A program made the position numbers and the translations under genes. A stretch of 63,656 nt of DNA from Flectobacillus roseus. GTDB taxonomy: Bacteria; Bacteroidota; Bacteroidia; Cytophagales; Spirosomataceae. Below the pieces are notes generated by a model that saw nothing but the letters and a program-made list of their open reading frames with translations, was not told the origin of the DNA and made no database searches. The DNA is taken from assembly GCF_030056665.1 (NCBI RefSeq), contig NZ_JASHIG010000039.1. One strand, written 5' to 3'. Positions 52,901 through 61,379 of the stretch are shown piece after piece. Numbering within the stretch: position 1 is the stretch's first letter; each line of letters begins with the position of its first letter.

Positions 52901-54081
52901 CCTATCCAAAGCCAATTATGTTGAGGGTCTTTTAATACCGCATTGACATAATTGTTGGGTAGGGTAGGAGTTTGGAAAAATCGACGTTGAAGATTTTCGA
53001 AAGGCTTTCTTTTCAAATCGACCTTATTCAAACCACCTGCCGAAGCTGCTAACCACAAAATATGGTTTGCGTCTTCATATACCTGATGGACTCTTCCAGA
53101 ATTGATACTATTAGGATTGTCGTCTTTGGGTAAAAAGAGTTGGGGTTTGTTTTCAAGCACACGAATAGGCTCACGAATGTCCTCCCAGCAATAAAGTCCA
53201 AAATTGGTACCCACCCACAAACGATGAAACGAATCGATGCTAATACATTCCATATCCTCGATGGAAGTGGAAGCTTGGTGTAAGGTAAAATTCTTAAACT
53301 CCTTTTGTTCAGCAGGACTGATAAAGTACAATTTTGTATCTGCGCCAAGCCATAAATTACCTTTGCTATCAAACTGGATCGCACGAACTGTTTCGCTTGG
53401 GAAAGGTGCTTTTTGAGCCTGTGTTTGTTGGGAAGATGATAGGAGAAACAACCCTTGGTTTACCGTGGCAATCCACACTTGTTGTTTGGAATCTAGTATT
53501 ACCTCATTTGCAGTATATTGTAATTGATTTCCTAAAATAGCAACCCTAGTAATTTTTTCTAATACCTGACTATTGCCAAGGGTTAGCACAAATACCCCAT
53601 CACGTGAACAAGCATAAAGGTGATTAGACTGGTCGGTGGCAATCGACAAAATGCTGGCTTTGCGAAGTAATTGTACTGTCGATTTATCAACGGCAGAACT
53701 AAGGTTTTCTGAAATATTGACAAACTTATCTTTATTGACATCATAATAGCCAAGCCCAGCGCGCTCAGCGCCATACCATAAAGTACCGTTGTTTTGTTTA
53801 TGAAAAACTTGAATTCGATTAGAGGTTAGTCCATTCAAAGGATTTACAGGTAACTTATATTTCTTTAACTCAAAGCCATCATATCGGGCAATTCCGTCGT
53901 TGGTACCTACCCAGATAAACCCCAAATTATCCTCTACTACGCACATGGCGTCGCTATGCGGCAAGCCCTCATTGATGGTGAGGTGTTCAAACTGAAACTT
54001 GCTTGTGCTAATTTGAGCGCATGACTCGTTGTGTACCAAAGCCATCAGCCAAAGTACCATTACAAATTTTACTACATTCAT
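49933..54081 (-). CDS. Hybrid two-component system (HTCS) regulator of the third SusCD locus
   Basis: This is a 1382-residue protein with a signal peptide (about 1-23), propeller repeats (WVGTNDGIARYDGFELKKY and others), Y_Y_Y (about 705-790), a transmembrane helix (about 797-817), HisKA with phospho-His in FFTNVSHELRTPLTL (about 864), HATPase (GIGLSLVKQF), a receiver (VLIVEDHPEV at about 1134; Asp in IISDVMMPNVDG at about 1178) and an AraC-type HTH (about 1275-1382). Every catalytic motif is intact. It is divergent from susC across 464 bp. The ligand is unknown because no enzyme accompanies the locus. Confidence 0.93.
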   Translation of the reverse strand: MNVVKFVMVLWLMALVHNESCAQISTSKFQFEHLTINEGLPHSDAMCVVEDNLGFIWVGTNDGIARYDGFELKKYKLPVNPLNGLTSNRIQVFHKQNNGTLWYGAERAGLGYYDVNKDKFVNISENLSSAVDKSTVQLLRKASILSIATDQSNHLYACSRDGVFVLTLGNSQVLEKITRVAILGNQLQYTANEVILDSKQQVWIATVNQGLFLLSSSQQTQAQKAPFPSETVRAIQFDSKGNLWLGADTKLYFISPAEQKEFKNFTLHQASTSIEDMECISIDSFHRLWVGTNFGLYCWEDIREPIRVLENKPQLFLPKDDNPNSINSGRVHQVYEDANHILWLAASAGGLNKVDLKRKPFENLQRRFFQTPTLPNNYVNAVLKDPQHNWLWIGTRNGFSRYDFDTKSYTNYANRELNGDATGTDVSTLLMDTKRTLWVGTRYNGLYVLQNGTLKKINLPIPSTSIESIIETSEGFIWIATFEYGILKLDKAGKVLNIYSTDNHNLVARQFTHLLYDKTKEQIWASTRDMGVLLFQIQTTGLKLLQKFSFEENNPNSLSVNFAWQKVQDPSGAIWVGTIGGGLNKIEPLKNGKYLVRRINIPESNVEGILQDKQGNIWIGGSGLGRYSPKSGQWIHYDVADGIQSNSFKVGAAYQDASGILYLGGIKGVTYFNPEKIQPSLQAPTVRFTNLKIFNQTVQIGEEINHRVILPAPFNQLDELEIHANENDFSIEFVGLNFANPAKTSYAYKLQGYNSHWVYVGSNARVANFANLPSGYYKLYVKAYNGEGQWSKIETVTIHILPPWYQTWWAYLLYLGLIIAGLYLYRKITLRHQKLQNELSLETYKTEKEKELTDLKLRFFTNVSHELRTPLTLILGPLEEMITMPSPFRSKLLLVHQQSKKLYDLVNQLLEFRKVESGHISISASKDNIIPMLSEILLIFQLKSEEQQIEYTIDLPQEEVELFFDSSKIEIILTNLLSNAFKYTASGGKIQVAVRTVGNSSEEALFEHNQLSNHYLEISIQDNGVGMEASALSQIFDPYFQASHTETMKLVGTGIGLSLVKQFVEAHHGEILVQSEIGKGTNFTIKLPYGSAHLKPEEITQNAPKELTWLQNPPQALQNIDTNHDASHGQKVLIVEDHPEVRQYIQKLFESHYQTFTAIDGQDGLEKANHLMPDLIISDVMMPNVDGLELCRKLKQNPKTSHIPVVLLTARSAAAHQIEGLENGADEYLSKPFHPQLLQTKVQNLLHNRLLIRDYYQRQILLQPSAVSIPDDTKTFLEKAMKIVEENLSNQDFNVQELVKAMAMSQSGFYRQIKSITGQSVVEFIRDIRLKRAAQLLASTDLRVQEVATIVGIEDAKYFRKMFQQIYQYAPSEYAKIHKNAK

Positions 54082-54130
54082 ACTTTTACATTCAATCGTC
54101 TACATACCATTAGAACTGTCGGAAGGGATC

Positions 54131-54242
54131 CAACTATTTCAGATTGGGGATTTTTGATTTCTAAGAAAAAGGTTAAATACCCTTATTTTTTTAGAAATGA
54201 AAAGCTTACACTTCCGAAATCCAACATCCGATTTCCGAAATA
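54131..54242. repeat. Dispersed palindromic repeat, relative of 38640-38760
   Basis: GATTGGGGATTTTTGATTTC on the left and CACTTCCGAAATCCAACATC then CGATTTCCGAAAT on the right. It is a member of the family also seen at 38640-38760, with weaker traces near 500-545. Confidence 0.55.
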
Positions 54243-54338
54243 AACAGTTATAAAATCCTTCGAACAGTCATAACACAGAATCATATTAATAAGAACAAGA
54301 TGCAGAAGGACTACTGAAGTTTTAGATAAAAAAACTGA

Positions 54339-54447
54339 TTATCTAATAAAATTGTGTAAAAATAACACAAATATGGCTTCTGTGATTTTCTCCCCCGTTT
54401 TTGACGAAAAAAGCCCCCATCAAGCCCAGCACCACCCTGTAGTTTTG
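54339..54447 (+). promoter_or_regulatory. Probable regulatory region of the third SusCD locus
   Basis: A gene-free stretch holds TCCCCCGTTTTTGACGAAAAA followed by GCCCCC, so two C-runs lie 22 bp apart (54392 and 54414) on either side of TTTTT-GACG-AAAAA. TAGTTTTG at 54440-54447 fits the -7 consensus. The C-rich stretch stands out in AT-rich surroundings. It may be the HTCS operator. Confidence 0.4.
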
Positions 54448-54545
54448 TATTATTCAAATGTAGGATTTACCCATTCTTAGATAGATAGCAAGTATTTCCT
54501 CAAATTCTTCTAAATAATAAAATCCCAATCAAACGCTAGGAGCCT

Positions 54546-57500
54546 ATGAAAATCAAATGGTTACTATTATGTAGTCTAGTGCTTAGTATGGAAAATCTAC
54601 AAGCTAACAACCTTGTAGCTAGCTCTACTAATGTCAAGTCTACTCTCGGCGCTAATACGCTAAAAGAAAAAACAATTACTGGTCAGATTACCGATGAAAA
54701 AGGCGAAGGCTTACCAGGGGCAAGTGTGGCTGTAAAAGGTACAAGTATTGGTACTAATACAGATTCGAAAGGAAATTTTACCCTAAAAATTGATGACTCG
54801 AAAGAGGCTGTGCTAGTGGTGACGTATGTAGGATTTACTACTCAAGAAACTACGGTAGGTGGTCGCTCGGTCGTAAATGTTCAGTTGAAATCTGATACTA
54901 AATCTTTGGATGAAGTAGTGGTTGTGGGATATGGTACTCAAAAGCGTTCGGATATTACGGGTTCGGTTGCATCGGTTCCTAAAAACAGATTATCTCAACT
55001 TCCTGTTACCAACGTAATGCAGGCTGTTCAAGGTTCTGTGGCGGGGGTAAACGTTTCGCAATCTTCTTCAATTCCAGGTGCTGAACCTTCAACGATTGTA
55101 CGTGGTCAAAACTCTATCAATGCTAGTTCAGGTCCTTTTGTAGTGGTTGATGGTATTCCTTTGAGCAAAACAGGAGGTTCATTAAACGACATCAATCCGA
55201 ATGACATCGAGTCGATGGAGATTTTGAAAGATGCTTCTGCGGTAGCAATTTACGGTACAAACGGTGCGAATGGGGTTATTTTGATTACGACCAAACGTGG
55301 TAAAACAGGTAAGCCATCAATCCGCTATAGCAACTACACAGGTATCGAAGAATTCTCTCATGTACTTCGCCCTCGTAATGGTGCTGAATACCTACAGAAA
55401 TATAAGGATTATTTAATCCAAACTGGCCAAACTCAAACGAGTCCTGTGCCAAACTACAACGAGTTGACGAACTATAATAAAGGTATCGAAACAGATTGGT
55501 TAGGATTGGCAAGTCAGACAGGTATCATGCAAAACCACAACTTGAGCATTTCGGGTGGTACGCCAAATATCAAATACTTTATCGGTGGTGATTACTTGAA
55601 TCAGAAAGGGGTAATCAAAGGATACCAGTATAAAAGAATTAGTTTCCGTTCGAACTTAGATATTAATGTAACGGATTTCTTGACAGTAGGTACTTCGTTG
55701 TTTATCAATAATAACAATTATGATGGCGGTCGTACCAACTTGTTGAATGCTTCTGCGATGAGTCCGTATGGTCAGATTTATAACAACGACGGTACTTACA
55801 CGATTTATCCCATGTTCCCAGAGCAGTTGTATACCAACCCAATGTTGGGCCTAACAACTAGTCGTGTGGATGGCAATACCAACTTGAATGGTAATGCATA
55901 TGGCGAAATTAAGTTTGGCGGAAAATTGAAAGGGTTGAAATACCGTATGAACTTAGGCTATTCATTTATTCCTAAACATACAGGTTCATACACTGGTCGT
56001 CAAGCAAATGATTTGTTAGGAACAGCGAACTCTTTCTATTCGCAAACCAACAGCTTTACCTTGGAGAATATCCTTTCTTATACAAAAGACTGGGATAAAC
56101 ACCACTTAGATTTGACTGCGCTTTATTCTGCTCAACAAAGAGAATACAATGAAGCATCGGCGAGAGCCACAGGTTTTGTGAATGATGAATTAGGTTTTAA
56201 TTCAATCGGTGCTGGCGCTACTCAGTCAAGTGCTTCGTATGCAGATCGTTATGGTTTGAATTCTCAAATGTTGCGTGTAAACTACTCTTACGACAGTCGT
56301 TATTTGTTTACGGTAACTGCACGTCGTGATGGATCGTCGGTATTTGGTGCGAATACTTCAAAATACGGATTGTTCCCATCAGTAGCCTTAGGTTGGAATG
56401 TAATGAATGAAAATTTCATGAAAAACAATCGTACTATCAATAACCTGAAATTACGTTTGTCGGTAGGTCAATCTGGTAACGAAGCTATTTCGGTTTATCG
56501 TACCATTACTACTAACAACATCGTTCGTGGTCCATTCAATGGTTTGAGTACTATCGGTGCTGTTGCAGGTAACCTTGGTAACGGTAATCTTCAGTGGGAA
56601 ACAACCTTGAGCCGCAACATCGGTGTTGACTTTGGAATCTTTAACAATAGAATCAACGGTAGTTTGGAATTGTACAAAAACAATACGACAGGTATCTTAT
56701 TGCAAAGAAGTTTACCAATTGTAACAGGATATTACAACGTATTTGATAACCTTGGCGAAACTTCAAACACAGGTATCGAATTGACTTTGAATACTCGTAA
56801 TGTAACCAAAGGAGATTTCAAATGGGAAACAACAGTGGTTTTTGCTTCTAACCAAAACAAAATTGTTGACTTATACGGTGATAAGAAAGATGACCTAGGA
56901 AACCGTTGGTTTATTGGTCAGCCTATCAGTGTTATTTATGACTACAAATTGGCTGGCGTTTGGCAAAAAGGCGAAGATGCTTCTAAGCAAGACCCAGGCG
57001 CAGTAGCTGGTGATTTGAAATTTACGGATGTAAATGGCGATGGTAAAATCACTGCTGAAGACCGCGTTATTTTAGGACAAACTGCTCCAAAATGGACAGG
57101 AGGTTTGACAAATACATTCCACTACAAAAACTTCCACTTGAATGTATTTATCCAAACGGTTCAAGGCATTACTCGTAACAACAATGATTTGACATATGCT
57201 GATGAAACAGGTAAAAGAAATACGCCAATCGATGTAGGATATTGGACTGCTGAAAACATGAGCCAAACACGTCCTTCATTGGCGTATAAAAACCCAAGAG
57301 GATATGGATACGCTTCTGATGCAAGCTTTACCAGAATCAAAGATGTAACCTTGAGTTATGTGTTTACGCCAACTATTTTGGATAAACTAGGTTTGGGCGG
57401 CTTGACGGTATACGCAAGTGGACGTAACCTTTACACATTTACCAACTGGATTGGTTGGGACCCAGAATCTGCACAATCGCAGAGAGGTTCGGGCGACTGG

Positions 57501-57560
57501 ACAAACAACTACCCATTAACTCGTCAATTGGTATTGGGCTTGAATGTTAGTTTGAAATAA
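54546..57560 (+). CDS. SusC-like TonB-dependent transporter (third locus)
   Basis: This 1004-residue protein has a signal peptide (about 1-20), a CarboxypepD_reg domain (ITGQITDEKGEGLPGASVAVKG, about 44-120), TonB-box region DEVVVVGYGTQKRSD, a plug (VQGSVAGVNV, PFVVVDGIPLSKTGG, DASAVAIYGTNGANGVILITTKRGK) and a barrel ending LGLNVSLK. The C-terminal residue is Lys and not the aromatic usual for outer-membrane barrels, which is slightly odd; the other two SusC proteins here end in Phe. susD follows after 83 bp. Confidence 0.94.
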   Translation: MKIKWLLLCSLVLSMENLQANNLVASSTNVKSTLGANTLKEKTITGQITDEKGEGLPGASVAVKGTSIGTNTDSKGNFTLKIDDSKEAVLVVTYVGFTTQETTVGGRSVVNVQLKSDTKSLDEVVVVGYGTQKRSDITGSVASVPKNRLSQLPVTNVMQAVQGSVAGVNVSQSSSIPGAEPSTIVRGQNSINASSGPFVVVDGIPLSKTGGSLNDINPNDIESMEILKDASAVAIYGTNGANGVILITTKRGKTGKPSIRYSNYTGIEEFSHVLRPRNGAEYLQKYKDYLIQTGQTQTSPVPNYNELTNYNKGIETDWLGLASQTGIMQNHNLSISGGTPNIKYFIGGDYLNQKGVIKGYQYKRISFRSNLDINVTDFLTVGTSLFINNNNYDGGRTNLLNASAMSPYGQIYNNDGTYTIYPMFPEQLYTNPMLGLTTSRVDGNTNLNGNAYGEIKFGGKLKGLKYRMNLGYSFIPKHTGSYTGRQANDLLGTANSFYSQTNSFTLENILSYTKDWDKHHLDLTALYSAQQREYNEASARATGFVNDELGFNSIGAGATQSSASYADRYGLNSQMLRVNYSYDSRYLFTVTARRDGSSVFGANTSKYGLFPSVALGWNVMNENFMKNNRTINNLKLRLSVGQSGNEAISVYRTITTNNIVRGPFNGLSTIGAVAGNLGNGNLQWETTLSRNIGVDFGIFNNRINGSLELYKNNTTGILLQRSLPIVTGYYNVFDNLGETSNTGIELTLNTRNVTKGDFKWETTVVFASNQNKIVDLYGDKKDDLGNRWFIGQPISVIYDYKLAGVWQKGEDASKQDPGAVAGDLKFTDVNGDGKITAEDRVILGQTAPKWTGGLTNTFHYKNFHLNVFIQTVQGITRNNNDLTYADETGKRNTPIDVGYWTAENMSQTRPSLAYKNPRGYGYASDASFTRIKDVTLSYVFTPTILDKLGLGGLTVYASGRNLYTFTNWIGWDPESAQSQRGSGDWTNNYPLTRQLVLGLNVSLK

Positions 57561-57643
57561 ACGTAAAGTTTGCCTGTAGCTTTTTGAAGACAAAATGGAA
57601 CATTTATGCTCTTTGTCTAAATCCTAATTAAAATTTGATTTCC

Positions 57644-59272
57644 ATGAAAAAACTAAAAAATATAGCTTTATTGGCGCTAGCACTTGGTACGGCCGCTTGT
57701 AAAGATTCCTTTTTAGCAGAAAAGCCTTTTTCATCATATACTCCAGCAACACTCAATGACTCGCTCGGTGTAGAGGCTTCTTTGGTAGGTTTGTACAACC
57801 ACACTAGTACCATTTTTACTTGGTCTGACCGTCAGGGATGGGTAAGCGTTTGGCAAGTTGGAACCGACGTAGCCAATGCTACAGCGAACCAAGAAGGTAT
57901 CGAAATCCCGTACTATAACTACAACTTGTTGACACCAACCGACGGTGCAGCAGCTCGTACATGGGATAGGAACTTTATCTTGATTAACTTATCAAATATC
58001 ATTATCAACTCATTAGATTCTCCAAACTTGAAGAATATTACTTCAGTCGGTAAAAATAAAATGAGTGCTGAAGCGAAGTTTTTCAGAGCATATGCTTACA
58101 ATAACTTGGCGACATGTTTCGGAGGTGTGCCTTTGTTGACACAAGCTTTAACGGCTCCTAAAACAGATTTTACACGTGCTTCTATCGATGAGGTGAACAA
58201 CCAAATCGTAGCGGACTTGACTTTTGCTGCCACAAATTTACCTGATATTGAAGACGTAAAAAGCAATACAAAAGGTAAGTTGTATGGTCGTGCCAATAAA
58301 TTTATGGCTATGCAATTGTTGGGTGAGGTGTATTTGAGAATGGGCAAACCTGAGTTAGCAGAAACACAGTTGAAAGCAATTATTGACAGTGGTAAATTCA
58401 AATTAGTGAAAAACAGATATGGTATCAAAACTAGTTTGAAAGGCGATTATTACTCAGATATGTTTGTGTACGGTAACCAACGTCGTAGCCAAGGAAATAC
58501 CGAGGCTCTTTGGGTATTGGAACAAGAAAACCCAAGTAGCGTAGTAGGTGGAAATACAGGTAGTGCACAGCAAAGACGTGTTTGGGGCGCAGCCTATCAC
58601 AACGTAAGAGGTATGTCACTTTCTGATTCAACTGGAGGTCGTGCTTTGGGTCGTTTGAGATTGAGTAACTGGGTTATTTACAACTTGTACAAAGATGGCG
58701 ATATCCGTAACTCATCAAACAATATCCGTCGTCGCTATGTATACAATGACCCATCGCAAACAGCAACGTATGGCAAGCAAGTGCCTTATGCAGGAACTGA
58801 TACCTTGTTCAACTTGGCACCTCATACCACCAAATGGTACCAGTTTGACCCTAACGATACTTTTGGTTTTGCCATGATCAAAGACTTTGTGTTGATGCGT
58901 TTGGGCGAAACATACTTATTATTGGCTGAAGCTCAGGTACAACAAGGTAAGTTGCAAGATGCAGCCAATACCATCAATGTATTGCGTGCAAGAGCATTCC
59001 CGAACTATCCAGCACAAGGACAAGTTTCGGCAAGTGATATGACATTGGATTTTATCTTGGACGAAAGAGCGCGTGAATTAATCGGAGAAGAAAATCGTCG
59101 TATGACTTTGATGCGTACCAAAAAATTGGTTGATCGTGTAAAACGTTTGAACGCTAACAGCGCCGTTAACCCAGTTCAAGGTATTGCAGACAAACATTTG
59201 TTATTGCCTATCCCTCTTACTGAGATTCAATTAAACAAGGATGCTGTACTTCAGCAAAACCCTGGCTATTAA
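57644..59272 (+). CDS. SusD-like lipoprotein (third locus)
   Basis: ATG 57644 yields MKKLKNIALLALALGTAAC with lipobox Cys19; a TTG nine bases upstream is less likely. The protein has 542 residues with the SusD blocks KDSFLAEKPFSSYTP, EAKFFRAYAYNNLATCFGGVPL (about 145-166), LDFILDERARELIGEENRRMTLMRTKK (about 465-491) and the terminal NKDAVLQQNPGY. It is the partner of the preceding SusC. A strong terminator at 59447 ends the unit, with no glycosidase or other enzyme attached. Confidence 0.95.
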   Translation: MKKLKNIALLALALGTAACKDSFLAEKPFSSYTPATLNDSLGVEASLVGLYNHTSTIFTWSDRQGWVSVWQVGTDVANATANQEGIEIPYYNYNLLTPTDGAAARTWDRNFILINLSNIIINSLDSPNLKNITSVGKNKMSAEAKFFRAYAYNNLATCFGGVPLLTQALTAPKTDFTRASIDEVNNQIVADLTFAATNLPDIEDVKSNTKGKLYGRANKFMAMQLLGEVYLRMGKPELAETQLKAIIDSGKFKLVKNRYGIKTSLKGDYYSDMFVYGNQRRSQGNTEALWVLEQENPSSVVGGNTGSAQQRRVWGAAYHNVRGMSLSDSTGGRALGRLRLSNWVIYNLYKDGDIRNSSNNIRRRYVYNDPSQTATYGKQVPYAGTDTLFNLAPHTTKWYQFDPNDTFGFAMIKDFVLMRLGETYLLLAEAQVQQGKLQDAANTINVLRARAFPNYPAQGQVSASDMTLDFILDERARELIGEENRRMTLMRTKKLVDRVKRLNANSAVNPVQGIADKHLLLPIPLTEIQLNKDAVLQQNPGY

Positions 59273-59446
59273 GTCTTAATGCTGAAGTATGAGTTGTGAA
59301 TTTTGAATTACCGATATTTTACGCTCAAAATTGATCAAAACTTATTAAGCCTTAATTCTGAATTATGGCAAAACCTATAGTATTAAGAGAGCGAATACTT
59401 CATGGGCAATAATTCAACTTTAGCTCTCTGCATCCCAAATTTCTAG

Positions 59447-59478
59447 ATGGCGCAAGCGAAAGCTTGCGCCATTTTTTG
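59447..59478 (+). terminator. Terminator of the third SusCD operon
   Basis: ATGGCGCAAGC (59447-59457) pairs with GCTTGCGCCAT (59462-59472), with a GAAA tetraloop, then TTTTTT. Confidence 0.88.
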
Positions 59479-59504
59479 TTACATCGAGCTAGTTCAAGTA
59501 TCGA

Positions 59505-59655
59505 ACTAGTTCAAGTCTTCAGACTTAGATTTATTTTTTTCTGAAGTTTTAAACTTTGCTGGAGGAATAAAGTGTTTCAATAGGTTATGATTTTGTGTAT
59601 TCAAGTTTGAAAACTTGATGAAAAAATAGGTCCAAGTCACAGACTTGAACCAGTG
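59505..59655. repeat. 150-bp palindromic dispersed element, copy A
   Basis: The left end ACTAGTTCAAGTCTTCAGAC and right end AGACTTGAACCAGTGG are inverted, and each end contains its own small hairpin (CAAGTCTTCAGACTTG). The middle is conserved among copies: GCTGGAGGAATAAAGTGTTT and ATTCAAGTTT(G/A)AAAACTTGA. The right end lies inside the dead hydrolase gene next door. Confidence 0.88.
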
Positions 59656-60097
59656 GATAAAATGTTGACCAAAACTACCCAAAATGGCTTTAGTGATTCT
59701 CATATCTTTGGTCAGTAAATTGTTGGCAACAATCTCTCCTCTGGAAAAATCTACGAGAATATAATCTTTGATTTTAAAGAAGAAATCAAGCCCATAAAGT
59801 CTTTTACCTCGGCTTCGTTTTGGTAAAATTTATCTTCATGTGGCTTGGTGGAAGCTCCATTTCCACACATATCGGGTATGATTACTCTGAAACCTTTATC
59901 GATTAAATCTTTATACAAAGCCGTTTTTCGCAAATTCGCTCCTGTGTTGATAAAACTATGTAGCAAGAGAAGAGTACAGCCTTGTCCCTGCGAGTATCCT
60001 CATAAGCAATATTTTGCCCGTCAAAAGAAGAAAGACGTTTGAACTTTTATTGTTGAAAATGAAAGGAGTAGGATTAATAAACGACGTATTTTTTCAT
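59656..60097 (-). pseudogene. Broken alpha/beta hydrolase
   Basis: Reading leftward from ATG 60097, pieces of one hydrolase appear in different frames: LLILLLSFSTIKVQ (signal), FDGQNIAYEDT, then GQGCTLLLLHSFINTGANLRKT and VIIPDMCGNGAST, and after a frameshift near 59770, ILVDFSRGEIVANNLLTKDM (the nucleophile elbow is the S in FSRGE) and ITKAILGSFGQHFIH. At least three frame changes or stops are seen. The C-terminal half is missing because the 150-bp element begins exactly there. It was a secreted serine hydrolase; it is not functional now. Confidence 0.8.
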
Positions 60098-60265
60098 AAT
60101 TTTTGGGTTTAAGATTGAATTATAGAAAATAAGTTGGCATCCGATACACTGCCAATTAAATATTACAGAAAGCTTGTAGGACTGGTTAAGTACACTTTGT
60201 AATAAATTAATTAAATTAGCTGTTGATTAAACACATATCTAACTAATGTATTTTATACAGTGATA

Positions 60266-61138
60266 ATGACTGATATTTATAAGCTTTTTCCAAACTACAG
60301 TAGAGCGAGTAGTCCACGCCCAAGTCGTCAGACACTTATTGAGTTAATTGATAAAATCCAAAAATTAGATTTGGCAACTTGTCAAATTCCGTACATTAGA
60401 AACTTGATTGACAAATTGACCGATTCATACACTTTAAGAGAATTGACCATTAATCCAAATACATATCTTTTTAGAGGGATTATTTATAGCGATAAACCTT
60501 CAAGTTCTTCGCAGCTATCATATCCACCTGAAGATAAAGCTAAAATTAACAGAGCGAGTAAAAGTGGTCAGCAAATGTTTTATAGTGCAACAGACCCTTT
60601 TGTCCCTTTCTACGAACTGGGAGCACAAGAAGGCGACAGACTAGTTATTTCAAGATGGAAAGTCAATAAGAAATTACATCTTAACAGCGTTGGATTTACA
60701 GATGAAAATTTTAAGCGATTGAATTCTCTTCGTAATAATTTTGTAATCTTTCATGGAGATGATGTTGACATCAATCATCCAGATAATATTTTAGTACACA
60801 AGTTTCTTACTGACGCATTCAGTCAATTTGTTCCCAAAGATAAGTTAGAGTTATATCGATTAACCATAGCAATTGCAGAGAGCCTTTTTGAAGACAGAAT
60901 CTTTGATGGTTTGGCATATCCAACTATTCCTATGAATGCAAATGCAGATAATGTTATACTAAAGCCTGTTGTGGTTGATTCTGGGGCTGTTTCTATTGAC
61001 AGGGTTACTTACAATGAAGTAACAAATTTTAATTTAAGTGAAAGGTCATATCGAGTTAAAAAACTAGATTATGCCGAAACTTTTTTACCTAATGGCTTTA
61101 TTGAATGGACGGGGGAATTAAAAGATATTAACTCATGA
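60266..61138 (+). CDS. RES-domain-like protein
   Basis: This is a 290-residue soluble protein; ATG 60266 is chosen over a GTG 6 bp earlier. The pattern resembles RES domains (NAD-consuming toxins such as MbcT): the Arg in YLFRGIIY (about 69), RASKSGQQMFYSATDPFVPFYELGAQEGD with its Glu (about 118), WKVNKKLHLNSVGF, and the late FDGLAYPTIPMNANADNVILKP (about 214-235). In typical members that last block reads YPS; here it is YPT, so the serine of the Arg-Glu-Ser trio may be replaced. No Xre/MbcA-like antitoxin gene is next to it. The family call is moderate and the toxin role doubtful. Confidence 0.5.
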   Translation: MTDIYKLFPNYSRASSPRPSRQTLIELIDKIQKLDLATCQIPYIRNLIDKLTDSYTLRELTINPNTYLFRGIIYSDKPSSSSQLSYPPEDKAKINRASKSGQQMFYSATDPFVPFYELGAQEGDRLVISRWKVNKKLHLNSVGFTDENFKRLNSLRNNFVIFHGDDVDINHPDNILVHKFLTDAFSQFVPKDKLELYRLTIAIAESLFEDRIFDGLAYPTIPMNANADNVILKPVVVDSGAVSIDRVTYNEVTNFNLSERSYRVKKLDYAETFLPNGFIEWTGELKDINS

Positions 61139-61160
61139 TTTTTTGTTTTACTCCATCTCC

Positions 61161-61310
61161 AAGTTCAAGTCTTCAGACTTGGACTCATTTTTATCCAAAG
61201 TTTAAAACTTTGCTGGAGGAATAAAGTGTTTCAAAAGCTTATGATTTTGTGTATTCAAGTTTAATAACTTGATAAAAAAATAGGTTCAAGTCAAAGACTT
61301 GAACCAGTGG
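61161..61310. repeat. 150-bp palindromic dispersed element, copy B
   Basis: The same ends (AGTTCAAGTCTTCAGACTTGG and GACTTGAACCAGTGG) and middle as the copy at 59505-59655. It lies 23 bp after the RES-like gene stop. Confidence 0.88.
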
Positions 61311-61379
61311 TCGTGATTTTCTTCGTGCTAAAAATACTATTTTTGAAAGGCTATACGTTTCCCGATAAAAACTCATTCT

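Noticed and set aside
59506..59703. 65-codon open reading frame on the minus strand
   Set aside because: It joins the last piece of the broken hydrolase to the 150-bp repeat; not an independent gene.
59845..60042. 65-codon open reading frame on the plus strand
   Set aside because: It is antisense to the hydrolase pseudogene and has no protein features.
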